A stretch of 48,686 bases of DNA from Longimicrobiales bacterium (GCA_035461765.1 DATHUY010000137.1:1-48686), one strand, 5' to 3'; positions 31,841-41,534 are shown, counted from the first letter of the stretch. Notes: generated from the letters alone by a model not told the origin. Made by a program: numbers and translations.

Positions 31841-34147
31841 TCAGGGCGTGAGTGCCGCCCACAGCAGCGGCCATGTAGCGATGGTCTGGCCGCGGTAGTT
31901 CGGCTGGAAGCCGAAGAGCACCACCGAACCCTGACCCACCGGAGCACTGACGAGCGCTGGTTTGCCCGCAATGTGCTCCGGACCCAGGATCCAGCCCGAT
32001 ACCTTCGGATCCTCAGCCGCGTAGCGGGCAATGATCCGGATGTCGCGGCCTGTCACATCGAACGCGCGCGAATCGCCCCAGTACCACGCGTGTACTTCAT
32101 CACCTACACCGCCCGCAAGCGGGTCCTCGCTAGCGACATCGAGGCGCAGGATCGATCCCGGTACGTAGAAGTCCTGCGGTTCAAGATCCTCGACGCTGCT
32201 CGTCACCGGCAGGTCGAACAGCTCCGCGGCGAACTCGGTCGCTTCCTCAATCGCGACAAGGCGACCGCCGGCACGCACGAACTCACTTAGCGCCGCGACG
32301 CCCGCGTCGGCCAGTCCGCCGGTATACTGCTCCGGCAGGGACCCGGAGTCGTGGCCCTCGCGAATGGACTCGGCGTTCTGCGACTGGAGCACGATCACGT
32401 CGTAGTCGCGACGCAGATCGCCCTGCCGCGCGCGCGCATCCTTCAGCGTGTCGTAGCGCAGGCCATGCATGTCGAACACCCAGCGTGTCCAGCCCGCTTC
32501 CATCGACTCCTGCGCGGACTTGTAGAGCGCGATCCGCGGAGGATTCCCGTCGGCGAGCGCGGGCGGCAGCTGGAACTGCCATTCGACCTGTGCGATCGGT
32601 GCGGACAACGCTGGCGCGCCGGCGCTCCACTGCTCGACCGCATGTGCCTCGACATCCATCAGGAGCGGCAGCGTGTGCGCCGTTACATCGTACGGCCGCC
32701 GCGGCGGACCGCCCGGGTACTCGCGGAGGTCGGGATACTCCTGCACCTCCAGCATCGTCTGCGCGAAGGAGGCGTACGGCTGCTTCATCGGGATGACGTA
32801 CGCGCCCGCGGCGAACTGTCGTCCTGCGGCCGCGAACGGCGCAGTGGCACGATGCACTTCCACGTCCGCCATCGTGAGAATGCGGAGCACGTGCGAGAGC
32901 CCGATCTCATTCGCCTGATCCGCCGGGATCACCCATGCTTCCGGCCAGCTCTCCCAGCCTTCCACGGCGCGGCGATTGATCCTGTAGAAATTCTCGACCC
33001 AGAACGGTCGGTTGCGTGCGGCGTTCACGAGCAGCGCGAGCGCTCCGCTCTCCATGTAGTCAACGATGTCGCCCAGGCCCCACGCGCCGCCTTCCCACGG
33101 CAGCGGATAATTCCAGCTCGCGGTTGCCGCATCGTAGGCGCGGCCGCCGCGCACGCGCTCGGCCGGGATCGTCACCGGCGTCGCCAGCTCTGCCGATGCC
33201 GTCTCGCTCAGGATGCGCACGCCCCCGTGGTAGTGTTGGTACGCACGCGCCGGCGTGAACGCATCATAGATCGCATTGATCACCGCACCAGGCTTCCCTT
33301 CCGCAGTCAAACGGGCCGCCATGAACGAGCCGAGCTGATTCAAAGCCGAAACGATCGCGGGGTCGACGTTGCGTTCCACGGGATCGATGTAGGGCGGAAA
33401 GAAGATGCGCGCGCCGTTACCGCCCATCTGGTGAATGTCGTGCACGATGTGCGGCCGCCAGACGTTGTGCGCATGCTCGATCGTGAGCTGCGTCTCCTTC
33501 TGTGTAAAGGCGTACCAGTCGCGGTTGTTGTCATGTCCCACGTAGAACTGATACAGCCACGGCGGTGCCCTGCCCTCGAACTGCGTGCCGACGTTCTGCA
33601 TGTAGAACTCGCTCACCCAGTCTGTCCCGTCGGGGTTCAGCGACGGGATGTCGAGCAGGATCACGTTGTCGAGGATCTCCAGGATCTCGGCATCGTTCGA
33701 CGATGCCAGCCGGTGCAGCAGCCGCGCCGCCGTCTGCGCGCTACCCACCTCGGTGGAATGGATGGCATGCGTGATGAGCGCGACCGTGCGTGCATCCGTC
33801 AGGAGTCGCTCGAGCTCGGAGTCGTCAGCGATCGTGCGCGGGTCCGCCAGCTTCTGCTGCATCACGAGCAGCTCCCCGAGACGCGCATGGTTCTCAGGAC
33901 TCGTCACCGTCAGCATCACGAACGGCCGGCCCATTGTCGTGGTACCGAGCGTGTCGAGCGTCACGCGCGGGCTCGAGCGCGCTAGCTTCTCATAATAGGC
34001 GACCAGCTGATCCCAGTCGGCGATCCGGCGGTCCGTGCCGGGCTCGAAACCGAAGTGCGACGCAGGCGTGGGCACCTGCTGCGCGGCCGCAGGTGCGACG
34101 GCCATCGCGATGCAGAGAAGCGCGGCAGCGGCGAGACCTCGGGTCAT
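31841..34147 (-). CDS. Secreted M14-family zinc carboxypeptidase
   Basis: Exported metallocarboxypeptidase-like enzyme of the large environmental M14 type. The 768-residue product has a signal peptide (AAAALLCIAMAVAPAAAQQ). The peptidase domain (about residues 40-370) has TTTMGRPFVMLTVTS and the zinc motif HAIHSTEVGS (His130, Glu133). DIPSLNPDGTDWVSEFY follows, with HIVHDIHQMGGNGARIF supplying the third histidine. The C-terminal 350 residues resemble a glutamine-amidotransferase-like fold (DYDVIVLQSQNAES, AGGRLVAIEEATEF, GSVVLFGFQPNYRGQT), common at the end of this subfamily. GGAGG lies 6 bases before the ATG at 34147. Substrates unknown. Confidence 0.9.
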   Translation of the reverse strand: MTRGLAAAALLCIAMAVAPAAAQQVPTPASHFGFEPGTDRRIADWDQLVAYYEKLARSSPRVTLDTLGTTTMGRPFVMLTVTSPENHARLGELLVMQQKLADPRTIADDSELERLLTDARTVALITHAIHSTEVGSAQTAARLLHRLASSNDAEILEILDNVILLDIPSLNPDGTDWVSEFYMQNVGTQFEGRAPPWLYQFYVGHDNNRDWYAFTQKETQLTIEHAHNVWRPHIVHDIHQMGGNGARIFFPPYIDPVERNVDPAIVSALNQLGSFMAARLTAEGKPGAVINAIYDAFTPARAYQHYHGGVRILSETASAELATPVTIPAERVRGGRAYDAATASWNYPLPWEGGAWGLGDIVDYMESGALALLVNAARNRPFWVENFYRINRRAVEGWESWPEAWVIPADQANEIGLSHVLRILTMADVEVHRATAPFAAAGRQFAAGAYVIPMKQPYASFAQTMLEVQEYPDLREYPGGPPRRPYDVTAHTLPLLMDVEAHAVEQWSAGAPALSAPIAQVEWQFQLPPALADGNPPRIALYKSAQESMEAGWTRWVFDMHGLRYDTLKDARARQGDLRRDYDVIVLQSQNAESIREGHDSGSLPEQYTGGLADAGVAALSEFVRAGGRLVAIEEATEFAAELFDLPVTSSVEDLEPQDFYVPGSILRLDVASEDPLAGGVGDEVHAWYWGDSRAFDVTGRDIRIIARYAAEDPKVSGWILGPEHIAGKPALVSAPVGQGSVVLFGFQPNYRGQTIATWPLLWAALTP

Positions 34148-34286
34148 GAAAGCCTCCGGGATGTTTGAGGTGATGCGCGATCCTAGCCGGACGGCGGCCG
34201 ACCGACAAGAGCTGCTCGCCCACCTTTCCGAGGCGCCGAGCGCGATCGCCCCGCGCCTGGCTGACAGTGCGCTGACAAGGCCGGAC

Positions 34287-34316
34287 TTGCACCGTGCCTG
34301 ACGGCGGGACCATAAT
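34287..34316 (+). promoter_or_regulatory. Promoter for the TolB-like/TPR gene
   Basis: TTGCAC (34287-34292), 18 bases, CATAAT (34311-34316). The predicted start is near 34323, only about 10 bases before the ATG at 34334, so the leader is very short. Confidence 0.5.
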
Positions 34317-34333
34317 AGGATCACGACTCTGCC

Positions 34334-36058
34334 ATGGCGGAAGGCTCAACCGCGCCGCCCGACACGTTTCCCCGCAGGTGCATGGACGCACCACGTCGCT
34401 GGCCCTTCTCTCTCATCTCGGAACTTCAACGGCGTCAGGTCATCCGTGTCGCCGTCGTATACCTGCTTGCGACCTGGATCATGTCGCAGGTGGCGGAAAC
34501 GATGTTCCCGAATCTCGGCCTGCCGGCCTGGAGCGTTACTCTGGTGATGGCGTTGCTGTTGATCGGCTTTCCAGTTGCGGTGGCGCTCGCGTGGGCATTC
34601 GACATCACTCCACATGGGGTGGAGCGTACACACGATCGACCGGCCGAGGTGCGCGACTCGGCAGAGCCCCGGCCGATCCGGACGATCGTTGCGCTACCGT
34701 TCGCGAATCTCAGCAGCAATGGGGATACGCAGTACATCAGCGATGGAATGACGGAGGAGCTGATGGGGGCGCTGGCGCGCATTCCGGGCCTGCGTGTGGC
34801 GGCGCGCACATCGTCTTTCGCGTTCAGCAACCGCGGTATCGACATCAGGGAGATCGGGCGACAGCTGGGGGTGGACGCCGCGGTAGAGGGGAGCGTGCGC
34901 ATTGTCGACACGCGTGTTCGAATCGCGGTGCAACTCACCGACGTGCAGGACGGCTATCAGATCTGGTCCCAGACGTTCGATCGTCCACTCGGCGACATCC
35001 TCGCGCTTCAGGAGGACATCGCGCGCAGCATTGTCGCAGTGCTGCGTCCCGGCAGCGTCATCGCCGCGGGCGCGCTCGTGCGTCCGAATACGGCGAACGC
35101 TGAGGCGTGGAGTCTGTATCTTCAGGGTCGCTTCTTCTGGAACCGGAGGACCCCGGCCGGGCTACGCACAGCGATCGAACGTTTGCGGGCGGCGACTGCG
35201 TCCGACCCGCAGTTCGCTCTCGCCCACGCAGGCCTCGCGGACTGCTATTCCATCATGCTCGATCACGGCGCGGCCGATCCGAACCAGACGCTCCCGCTTG
35301 CGCTGGCCGCGGCTCGCAAGGCCGTGACGCTCGATGACGGACTGGCCGAGGCGCATGCCTCGCTCGGGCTTGCCGCGCAGGTCGCGCTTGACTGGACTAC
35401 GGCCGAGGCGGCATTTCTTCGCGCTGTCGAGCTTGACGCGTCGTGCATCGTCGCGCATCAGCGGTATGCGCTGCTGCTCGCATGGCGCGGCCGCGACGAA
35501 GAAGCCCTCCGCTCAGCGCTGCGCGCCCGCGAGCAGGATCCGCTCTCACTGATCGTGAACACCACCATTGGCTGGGTTCACTACTACGGCCGCCGTCCGG
35601 AGCGCGCCACCGCAGAGTATCGTTCGGTGCTGACGCTGGAGCCGTCCTTCGCGTCCGCCCGCCTCGCCCTGGGTCTGGCACTTCTCCAGCTGGACCGGCC
35701 GGACGAAGCCGTACACGAACTCGAGACGGCCGCGGAGCTGTCGGAGCGCAGCAGTGGTACGCTCGCCCCGCTCGCCATCGCATTGCGCGCTGCGGGGAAG
35801 CGTGGAGGGGCCGAGAACATCCTCGCCGAGCTGGTGGCAAGGCGCGTGCACACCTACGTATCGCCCTGGTTCATGGCGGTCGCGGCGCTCGCCGGCGCGG
35901 AGCCCGCAGCAGCCCGTGACTGGCTTCGCCGCGCGGCGGCAGAGCGGTCTCCCCAGCTCGCATATGCGAACGTCGAGCCGCTGCTGGACGAAATCCGGGG
36001 CGATGCAGCGTTGCGCGACATCCTCGCGACCGTCTCAGGCGTGGATCGCCTGGCGTGA
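34334..36058 (+). CDS. Membrane-anchored TolB-like N-domain / TPR protein
   Basis: Function unknown; the type is abundant in Gemmatimonadota, Acidobacteriota and Proteobacteria, often fused to cyclase or DNA-binding domains. The 574-residue product starts with a cytoplasmic segment SLISELQRRQVIRVAVVYLL leading into two membrane helices (about residues 36-55 and 67-88). The conserved AWAFDITPHGVERT closes that part. A TolB-like (FlgO-like) domain follows: ALPFANLSSNGDTQYISDGM, TEELMGALARIPGLRVAARTS, IGRQLGVDAAVEGSVR (about 113-240). At least six TPR units fill about 260-560. The ATG at 34334 lacks a Shine-Dalgarno; an in-frame ATG at 34382 (MDAPRRWPF) is an alternative. It probably acts as a protein-interaction scaffold. 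Confidence 0.88.
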   Translation: MAEGSTAPPDTFPRRCMDAPRRWPFSLISELQRRQVIRVAVVYLLATWIMSQVAETMFPNLGLPAWSVTLVMALLLIGFPVAVALAWAFDITPHGVERTHDRPAEVRDSAEPRPIRTIVALPFANLSSNGDTQYISDGMTEELMGALARIPGLRVAARTSSFAFSNRGIDIREIGRQLGVDAAVEGSVRIVDTRVRIAVQLTDVQDGYQIWSQTFDRPLGDILALQEDIARSIVAVLRPGSVIAAGALVRPNTANAEAWSLYLQGRFFWNRRTPAGLRTAIERLRAATASDPQFALAHAGLADCYSIMLDHGAADPNQTLPLALAAARKAVTLDDGLAEAHASLGLAAQVALDWTTAEAAFLRAVELDASCIVAHQRYALLLAWRGRDEEALRSALRAREQDPLSLIVNTTIGWVHYYGRRPERATAEYRSVLTLEPSFASARLALGLALLQLDRPDEAVHELETAAELSERSSGTLAPLAIALRAAGKRGGAENILAELVARRVHTYVSPWFMAVAALAGAEPAAARDWLRRAAAERSPQLAYANVEPLLDEIRGDAALRDILATVSGVDRLA

Positions 36059-36146
36059 ATCCAGGCGGTCGCAGCGAGGCCGCCCTGGGCGCGTTCGAAG
36101 TTCGATCGACGGTGGCGTGACGCATCACCAGCAGCACGGAGCGGAT

Positions 36147-37304
36147 ATGTACTCGGCCGAGGTCGTGCCGTATCGGCAGAATGCACTGTTCGGCGCCATC
36201 GCGCCCGAGCTCCTCGAAACGCTGCGTCTCGAACCGGCGGTCCGGAACTTCGCTGCCGGCGAGATCATCTTCGAGGAGGGTTCGAAGGGCGGAGAGTGCT
36301 ATCTCGTCGAGAAAGGACTCGTTCGGATCTCCAAGACCACGTCGGGTGGCAATCACGAGACGCTCGGCTTCATAGGACCGGGCAGGTTCTTCGGCGAGCT
36401 GGCCCTCTACACCGATGCGCCTCGCTCGGGCCGCGCGACGGCGACCACTGCCACACGCACATGCGTCATCGCGCGGCCTGAATTCGAGCGAATTCAGCGG
36501 ATCGTCCCGCTCGAGCTCACACAGGCCATTGCGCAGGCAGGTATCGAGCATCTGCGCCAGGTCAACGGGAATCTCGCCGACTACCTCGGCGACTCCGACA
36601 AGTTTCGAGAGATTGGTGCGGCGATCGGCATGATAGCCCACGACACGCGCAGTCCGCTCGCCACCATCCGTAACGCCGCCGAACTGCTCGAAGAGTTGCT
36701 TCTGGAGGAGCATACCGACCGGGAGCAACTGCTCCGCTTCGTCCGCATGATCGACCGCACGTCCGCCCATGCGCTCGAGAGCCTGGACGCACTGCTGGCC
36801 GAGATCCGTGGCGAAGCTCCCCGGGTCGAGGAGAAGGTGGCGGTCGCAGAGCTCATCGATGACGTCTGCAACGAGCTACAGGGTGTGCTGCGTGCGCGAC
36901 CCGTCACATTCGATACCCGTGTCGAGTACGATGGCGAGCTCGTATGCGAGCGGCGCGAGCTGGTGCGCTCGCTCGTCAACCTGCTGCGCAACGCCGTCGA
37001 GGCGCTGCCCTCTGATGGCGGCACCGTCAGGCTCCACGTGGGGCGGGAGGGCGACTGTGTGGCATTCTCCATAGCCGACACCGGGTGCGGCATTCCGATC
37101 GAGCAGCAGGGTCGCATCTTCGAACGTCGCTTCACACGCGGGAAGACGGGCGGCACCGGGCTCGGGCTGAGCCAGGTCCGTTCTGCCGTGGAACGCCATG
37201 GCGGGACCATCGACGTCGACAGCCGTGTGGGTGTGGGCACGACATTCAGCGTGCGGATTCCGCTCGAGCCTCGAGTGACTCCGCCGAGCACAGCCCGCGA
37301 ATAA
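36147..37304 (+). CDS. Sensor histidine kinase with N-terminal cyclic-nucleotide-binding domain
   Basis: Soluble two-component sensor; no membrane helix. The 385-residue product opens with a cNMP-binding domain (about residues 10-125) whose phosphate cassette FFGELALYTDAPRSGRATA keeps the Glu and Arg-Ser pair that contact cyclic nucleotide in CRP. The HisKA part has AHDTRSPLATIRNAAELL with phospho-acceptor His165. The ATPase domain shows N box LVNLLRNAVEAL, G1 DTGCGIP, F box ERRFTRGK and G2 GGTGLGL. GGAG lies 7 bases before the ATG at 36147. No response regulator is adjacent; an adenylate cyclase lies two genes away on the other strand, which makes cAMP a reasonable ligand. Confidence 0.9.
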   Translation: MYSAEVVPYRQNALFGAIAPELLETLRLEPAVRNFAAGEIIFEEGSKGGECYLVEKGLVRISKTTSGGNHETLGFIGPGRFFGELALYTDAPRSGRATATTATRTCVIARPEFERIQRIVPLELTQAIAQAGIEHLRQVNGNLADYLGDSDKFREIGAAIGMIAHDTRSPLATIRNAAELLEELLLEEHTDREQLLRFVRMIDRTSAHALESLDALLAEIRGEAPRVEEKVAVAELIDDVCNELQGVLRARPVTFDTRVEYDGELVCERRELVRSLVNLLRNAVEALPSDGGTVRLHVGREGDCVAFSIADTGCGIPIEQQGRIFERRFTRGKTGGTGLGLSQVRSAVERHGGTIDVDSRVGVGTTFSVRIPLEPRVTPPSTARE

Positions 37305-37452
37305 CCAGCGGTTGCCCATAACGGCAGCCGCGGCCCGCGCATCTCGCTCACTGCAAGAGCGCGCATGCACTACGCCGGAACGGTGTTGCCCCCGGGTCGG
37401 CCCGGCACTACCTGTAGACGGACCTTTCCTGTCCCCTGACTGGAGCGGAGTC

Positions 37453-38784
37453 ATGTCCCTGCGACGCAGCGTAGTTCTCTCGTTCGTCCTTTCTCTCGGG
37501 GCCACGCCCGCCCTGAACGCACAGTCGATGGAGAGGGCGCTGCGTGAACTGTTCATCTTCGGCGATGGCACGAGCCCGCTTTTCCTGTCCGGCTCCGCGG
37601 GTCTGCCGAGCACCGCCGTCCATGGCGACCACTACATCCCTGACGCGTCGGAGGCCAACGGCGCGCTCCTCGTGTTCCTCAACAACTCCATCGCGGCGAA
37701 CGTGGCCAACTTCCCTCTGAGCGCCACCGTGAGCAGCGTGACGTTCACATTCGTCGAGGGCGTGCCGACGCCGACGTCGAGCAGCTTCGGGCCGGTCTTT
37801 GCCGAGCGGGCGCAGACCCTGGGTCGGGGCCGCTTCGATGTTGGCGTCAACTTCTCGATGCTCAGTTTCAACAAGCTGCGGGGCGTCCCGCTCGACCGGC
37901 TGCAGCTCAACTTCGTGCACGAGAACGTCGACTTCCCCAACTGCGATGTCATCTTCACGGGCGATTGCAGCCTTGCGGGCGTGCCCTACTTCGAGAACGA
38001 TGTCCTCGAGCTGGAGCTCGACATCGGACTGAACGCGCAGATCTACGCATTTTCCGCAGCCGTTGGTATTACCGACTGGCTTGATGTCAGCGTCGCGATC
38101 CCGGTAATTCATTTCGAGCTGGATGGGACCTCGACAGCCACGGCCCTGGTGTTCGACACGAGTGTCGTTCATTTCTTCGGCGGCTCGCAGGAAGCGCCGG
38201 TCCTGGAGACCCGTGCGCGCTCGAGCCACGCCACCACCGGGATAGGAGATGTCGCGCTGCGTACCAAGCTGCGGATCCTTCATGGAGAGCGGTTGTCGGC
38301 GGCTCTGCTGGCGGACGTCAGGGCGCCGACCGGCCGGCAGGAGGATTTCCTGGGCACGGGCGAGATCAGCGCACGCGGGTTGTTCATCGCCTCGTCACGT
38401 CACGGCGACTTCGCTCCCCACGTAAACGTCGGCTACGCCTATCGCGCCGCGGAATTGAGTCAGGACGCGGTCGAGCTGGCGGCGGGTTTCGAGCAGCGAA
38501 TGGGCAGCTGGGCCACCCTGGCGGTCGACCTGCTGGGCAGGTTCGGGGTCGAAGAGTCGCCGGTGGTCTTCCCGGAGCCGTATCAGCTCGAGGCGCCGTT
38601 CCGCCGCGAGGTGCTACGGACCAACATCCCGGACCGTCGGGACGATATCCTCGATGGATCGATCGGATTCAAGTTCAGCACGGCGGGCGGGTTGGTGCTC
38701 ATCGCCAATGTGCTGGTTCCGCTGAATGACGGTGGTCTGCGGTCCCAGGCGATTCCGACCCTCGGACTTCAGTACACGCACTGA
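37453..38784 (+). CDS. Predicted outer-membrane beta-barrel protein
   Basis: The 443-residue product has a signal peptide (VVLSFVLSLGATPALNAQ) and then alternating beta-strand sequence to the end. It has the features of barrel families related to the phenol-degradation MetA-type domain: GRGRFDVGVNFSMLSFNKLRG, then VGITDWLDVSVAIPVIHFEL, IGDVALRTKLRIL and ALLADVRAPTGRQEDFLGTG, closing on an aromatic/His end (TLGLQYTH). A cysteine pair (CDVIFTGDC) sits in one loop. GGAG is next to the ATG at 37453. It is convergent with the cyclase gene, 7 bases apart, and follows the cNMP kinase. Transport role unknown. Confidence 0.72.
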   Translation: MSLRRSVVLSFVLSLGATPALNAQSMERALRELFIFGDGTSPLFLSGSAGLPSTAVHGDHYIPDASEANGALLVFLNNSIAANVANFPLSATVSSVTFTFVEGVPTPTSSSFGPVFAERAQTLGRGRFDVGVNFSMLSFNKLRGVPLDRLQLNFVHENVDFPNCDVIFTGDCSLAGVPYFENDVLELELDIGLNAQIYAFSAAVGITDWLDVSVAIPVIHFELDGTSTATALVFDTSVVHFFGGSQEAPVLETRARSSHATTGIGDVALRTKLRILHGERLSAALLADVRAPTGRQEDFLGTGEISARGLFIASSRHGDFAPHVNVGYAYRAAELSQDAVELAAGFEQRMGSWATLAVDLLGRFGVEESPVVFPEPYQLEAPFRREVLRTNIPDRRDDILDGSIGFKFSTAGGLVLIANVLVPLNDGGLRSQAIPTLGLQYTH

Positions 38785-38791
38785 CGCGGCG

Positions 38792-41362
38792 CTACCGGGC
38801 AATCACCCAGCCGTCACCCTGCCGGGCCAGGTCGAACACCTGATTGGTGCTCGATCGGGCCTGCTGCTGCTCGCGCTCGTTGTAGAACGTGTACGTGGTC
38901 TGCACGCGGACCTGGATCCGCCCGTTCATGCTGTCCACACCCTGAACGTGGTAGCTCACGGAGAGGTCGCGCACGGCACCGAAGAGCACACGGAAGGATT
39001 CGCTCTCCTGTGCCGTCAGCGTGGTCCAGACCGTGCGAATTGCCCGCAGATCCTCCTGTTCGATGGCGGCCTTCAGTCGGGCAAGAACGCCCTCCGCGAT
39101 CGCACTCGGGGATGGACCGGTGGGCTGGGGCTCCGCCTGTGAGGCCGGCGGCGCCGGCGGGGGCGTCGAGACGCGCGGGCTGTCCACCGTGGCCCTCTGC
39201 CGCGCGGGCGTGACTGTATCGACGCCCAGGGGCTGGATCGAGGCGGGCGCCGGTTCGCGCTCGGCCGGGCGATCAGGCGTGGCGCGCGGCGGCGTGGCCT
39301 GCCTCGGCGGTAACCGCTCCCCGACCGCCTCCTGCCTGCCGGCGTCCTCCCCGGCCTCCGCCGGTGAGGTCTCGGGACGCAGGGCCGCGGCCCAATCGTA
39401 ACCAGCGAGCAGCGGACTGCTCGGCTCGGCGGCGCGCAGCCCCGCGATCCATCGGCTGAGGCTGGCCGTGTCACGACGCGCGTAGGCGTCTTCCATCAGG
39501 TGGACATACGCGGGGGCGAACGTCGAATCCAGCGCAATGGCCCTGCCCATCGCGTCCCGGAACTCGACACGGTCGGGACGGGTGCGGTACAACAGGTGAT
39601 AGTAGGCATCGCCGAGCAGGAACCAGCCGTCCACGTCGTCGGGATACAGCGCGACCATCTCCTGGAGCGTGCTGATGGCCGCCTGGGAACCGCCCGCGAG
39701 CTGGGCATACCCCTCTATTACGAGCCTGCTGCGTCGCGGGAGGTTACCGGCGTAGCGGGAAGCACGCTCGATATACTCGCTCTGACGCGGGAAGTGGCGG
39801 GCAGCGTTCCAGTCGTTGGCGAGCGCCAGTCGATAGAACGCGAGCGCAAAAGCCGAATCGGCCTCGATCGCTCGTTCGTACTCCGCCATGGCCCGGTTCC
39901 ACTCCGAGCGCCGCAGATGTCGCTCGCCTCGCAGGTAGAATTTCAGGGCATCGACCGACCCGGTCGTGATCCGGCGGAAATCGAGCGCCGCGCTCTCCCG
40001 GGTTCCGATCTCCGTCTGGCTCGCGATCTGGCGCGCCAGCGACTCGACGATCGCCGGCAGGCTGTCCGCTGCACCGCGCGCCGTCACCGGTGTCAGCTGC
40101 TCGCGAGTGCGAACGTCGTAGACATCGGCTGTGAGCAGGATCTCCCCGGGTGATGCCACCACGCTGCCCGTCGCGGCGTACTTCGCACTGAGCGCCGCAC
40201 CGACCCGGATGGCCGCCTCCGCGTCATGGATCCGCTCCCCCGCCGACCGACTCAGCACGGCGCGAGGATCAATCACCCGCACGCCCGCGATCTCGTCGAG
40301 GGCGACCGAGAGCAGGTCCAGGATTCCCTCGCCCCACAGCTCCGGGTCCGCACCCTCTGCGACGAACGGAAGAATTGCGACCGCCGGCTCCGGGTCGGCA
40401 TAGGCTACGGCCGGCCTGGGGAACGGTAGCCGGCCCCCCGCCTGCACGTAGATCGCGGCGAGGCCGAACAACACGGCGAAGGCAACCACGCCGCCAAGGA
40501 TTGCGCGCGTCCAGGTGAGCGCCGGGATCCGGCGATTTTCGATCGACTCCACGAGTCCGGACCAGTTGAGCTGCCACGCCGACGGCTGCCCCACCCGGCG
40601 CTCCCAGCCCGGCCGGGATTGAGCCCAGGACGTGGACAGCACGACGAGGAGCCCGATGACCAGCAGCAGAATGGCGCCCGGAATGACCCAGGACGGCAAC
40701 TGAAAGCCGTCGGTGATCACGGACGTCGCCACGAAGATGACCGCGGATGCGGAGAGGTAGATCAGGCCGGTTGAGAGCAGTCTCGAGATCCGGGCGGGAG
40801 CCCGTGCCGGCGCAGTGTAGTTGGAGACCCCGCCATGGTCGTCGCGCGCGACCTCCACGGCGAAAACCCAGATAGAGCCGGGGATACCCTTGAGCCGACG
40901 CTCCCCGACGGACTCGCAGTGGAAACCTGGTCGCTGCCGAATCTGGCGCCAGACGTCCTGGCTCACATAGACCTGGCCCGGGTCGGCCTCGCGGTGGAGT
41001 CGCGACGCTACGTTGACGCCATCACCGAAGAGGTCGCCGTCCGGCCCGCTGACCACGTCTCCGACGTGCACGCCGATGCGGAGCTGGCCGGTAAGGCCGG
41101 CGTCCTCCGCGTTGGCAGGGAACGAAGCCTGTAGGGCCAGGGCTGTTCGAACCGCCTGATCGGTGCTGGTGAATTCGGCGAAGGCCGCATCGCCAATGAA
41201 CTGGACCAGGCGGCCACCGCCCTGCTCGATCTCCCCGCGCGCGGTCTCGTGGAATATTCCGACCAGCCGTACCGCGGCGTTCTCATCCCGAGCGGCAAGG
41301 CCTGAATAGCCCACGATATCCGCAAACATGACGGCTGCGAGACGGTGGACGATGGCATCCAT
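38792..41362 (-). CDS. Class III adenylate/guanylate cyclase fused to TolB-like and TPR modules
   Basis: Predicted to make cAMP from ATP. The 856-residue product starts with a complete cyclase domain (residues 6-165). It has metal Asp15 in MFADIVGYS, Asp58 in FIGDAAFAEF, the turn GVHVGDVVSG, the ribose/transition-state run GDGVNVASRL and LKGIPGSIWVF with the purine-selecting lysine. Two membrane helices (about 195-245) and a third (about 283-308) follow. A TolB-like domain (VAILPFVAEGADPELWGEGI, about 325-450) comes next, then TPR-like repeats, a Pro-rich linker and an end domain. All catalytic residues are present, so it should be active. It has its own promoter with a palindrome upstream. 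Confidence 0.9.
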   Translation of the reverse strand: MDAIVHRLAAVMFADIVGYSGLAARDENAAVRLVGIFHETARGEIEQGGGRLVQFIGDAAFAEFTSTDQAVRTALALQASFPANAEDAGLTGQLRIGVHVGDVVSGPDGDLFGDGVNVASRLHREADPGQVYVSQDVWRQIRQRPGFHCESVGERRLKGIPGSIWVFAVEVARDDHGGVSNYTAPARAPARISRLLSTGLIYLSASAVIFVATSVITDGFQLPSWVIPGAILLLVIGLLVVLSTSWAQSRPGWERRVGQPSAWQLNWSGLVESIENRRIPALTWTRAILGGVVAFAVLFGLAAIYVQAGGRLPFPRPAVAYADPEPAVAILPFVAEGADPELWGEGILDLLSVALDEIAGVRVIDPRAVLSRSAGERIHDAEAAIRVGAALSAKYAATGSVVASPGEILLTADVYDVRTREQLTPVTARGAADSLPAIVESLARQIASQTEIGTRESAALDFRRITTGSVDALKFYLRGERHLRRSEWNRAMAEYERAIEADSAFALAFYRLALANDWNAARHFPRQSEYIERASRYAGNLPRRSRLVIEGYAQLAGGSQAAISTLQEMVALYPDDVDGWFLLGDAYYHLLYRTRPDRVEFRDAMGRAIALDSTFAPAYVHLMEDAYARRDTASLSRWIAGLRAAEPSSPLLAGYDWAAALRPETSPAEAGEDAGRQEAVGERLPPRQATPPRATPDRPAEREPAPASIQPLGVDTVTPARQRATVDSPRVSTPPPAPPASQAEPQPTGPSPSAIAEGVLARLKAAIEQEDLRAIRTVWTTLTAQESESFRVLFGAVRDLSVSYHVQGVDSMNGRIQVRVQTTYTFYNEREQQQARSSTNQVFDLARQGDGWVIAR

Positions 41363-41438
41363 GGGTACCAGCCGGTGGGATGGCAGGGCTTAGCCCGGCG
41401 ACGAAGGTCCGCTCCGTGACTTTTCCCGAGCCTCGTCC

Positions 41439-41468
41439 AACATAAGGCGATGCGTCGAGTCCGTGCAA
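41439..41468 (-). promoter_or_regulatory. Promoter for the adenylate cyclase gene
   Basis: Minus strand TTGCAC (41468-41463), 18 bases, TATGTT (41444-41439). The predicted leader is about 70 bases. The -35 is the same TTGCAC as upstream of the TolB-like/TPR gene at 34287. Confidence 0.5.
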
Positions 41469-41499
41469 TGGCTTCCTCAGGCACGAAAGTTGTCTGGGA

Positions 41500-41514
41500 G
41501 TCACACCGTGTGAC
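41500..41514. promoter_or_regulatory. 15-bp perfect palindrome upstream of the cyclase promoter
   Basis: GTCACAC-C-GTGTGAC, centred about 40 bases upstream of the -35 box, where an activator would bind. It contains TCACA and TGTGA halves, but in the reverse order and spacing of a CRP site, so a CRP label is not justified. Confidence 0.5.
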
Positions 41515-41534
41515 GCGACGTGAGCGGCATCGCA

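Noticed and set aside
41500-41514. CRP binding site upstream of the cyclase
   Set aside because: A CRP site is TGTGA-N6-TCACA; here the halves are reversed and only three bases apart.
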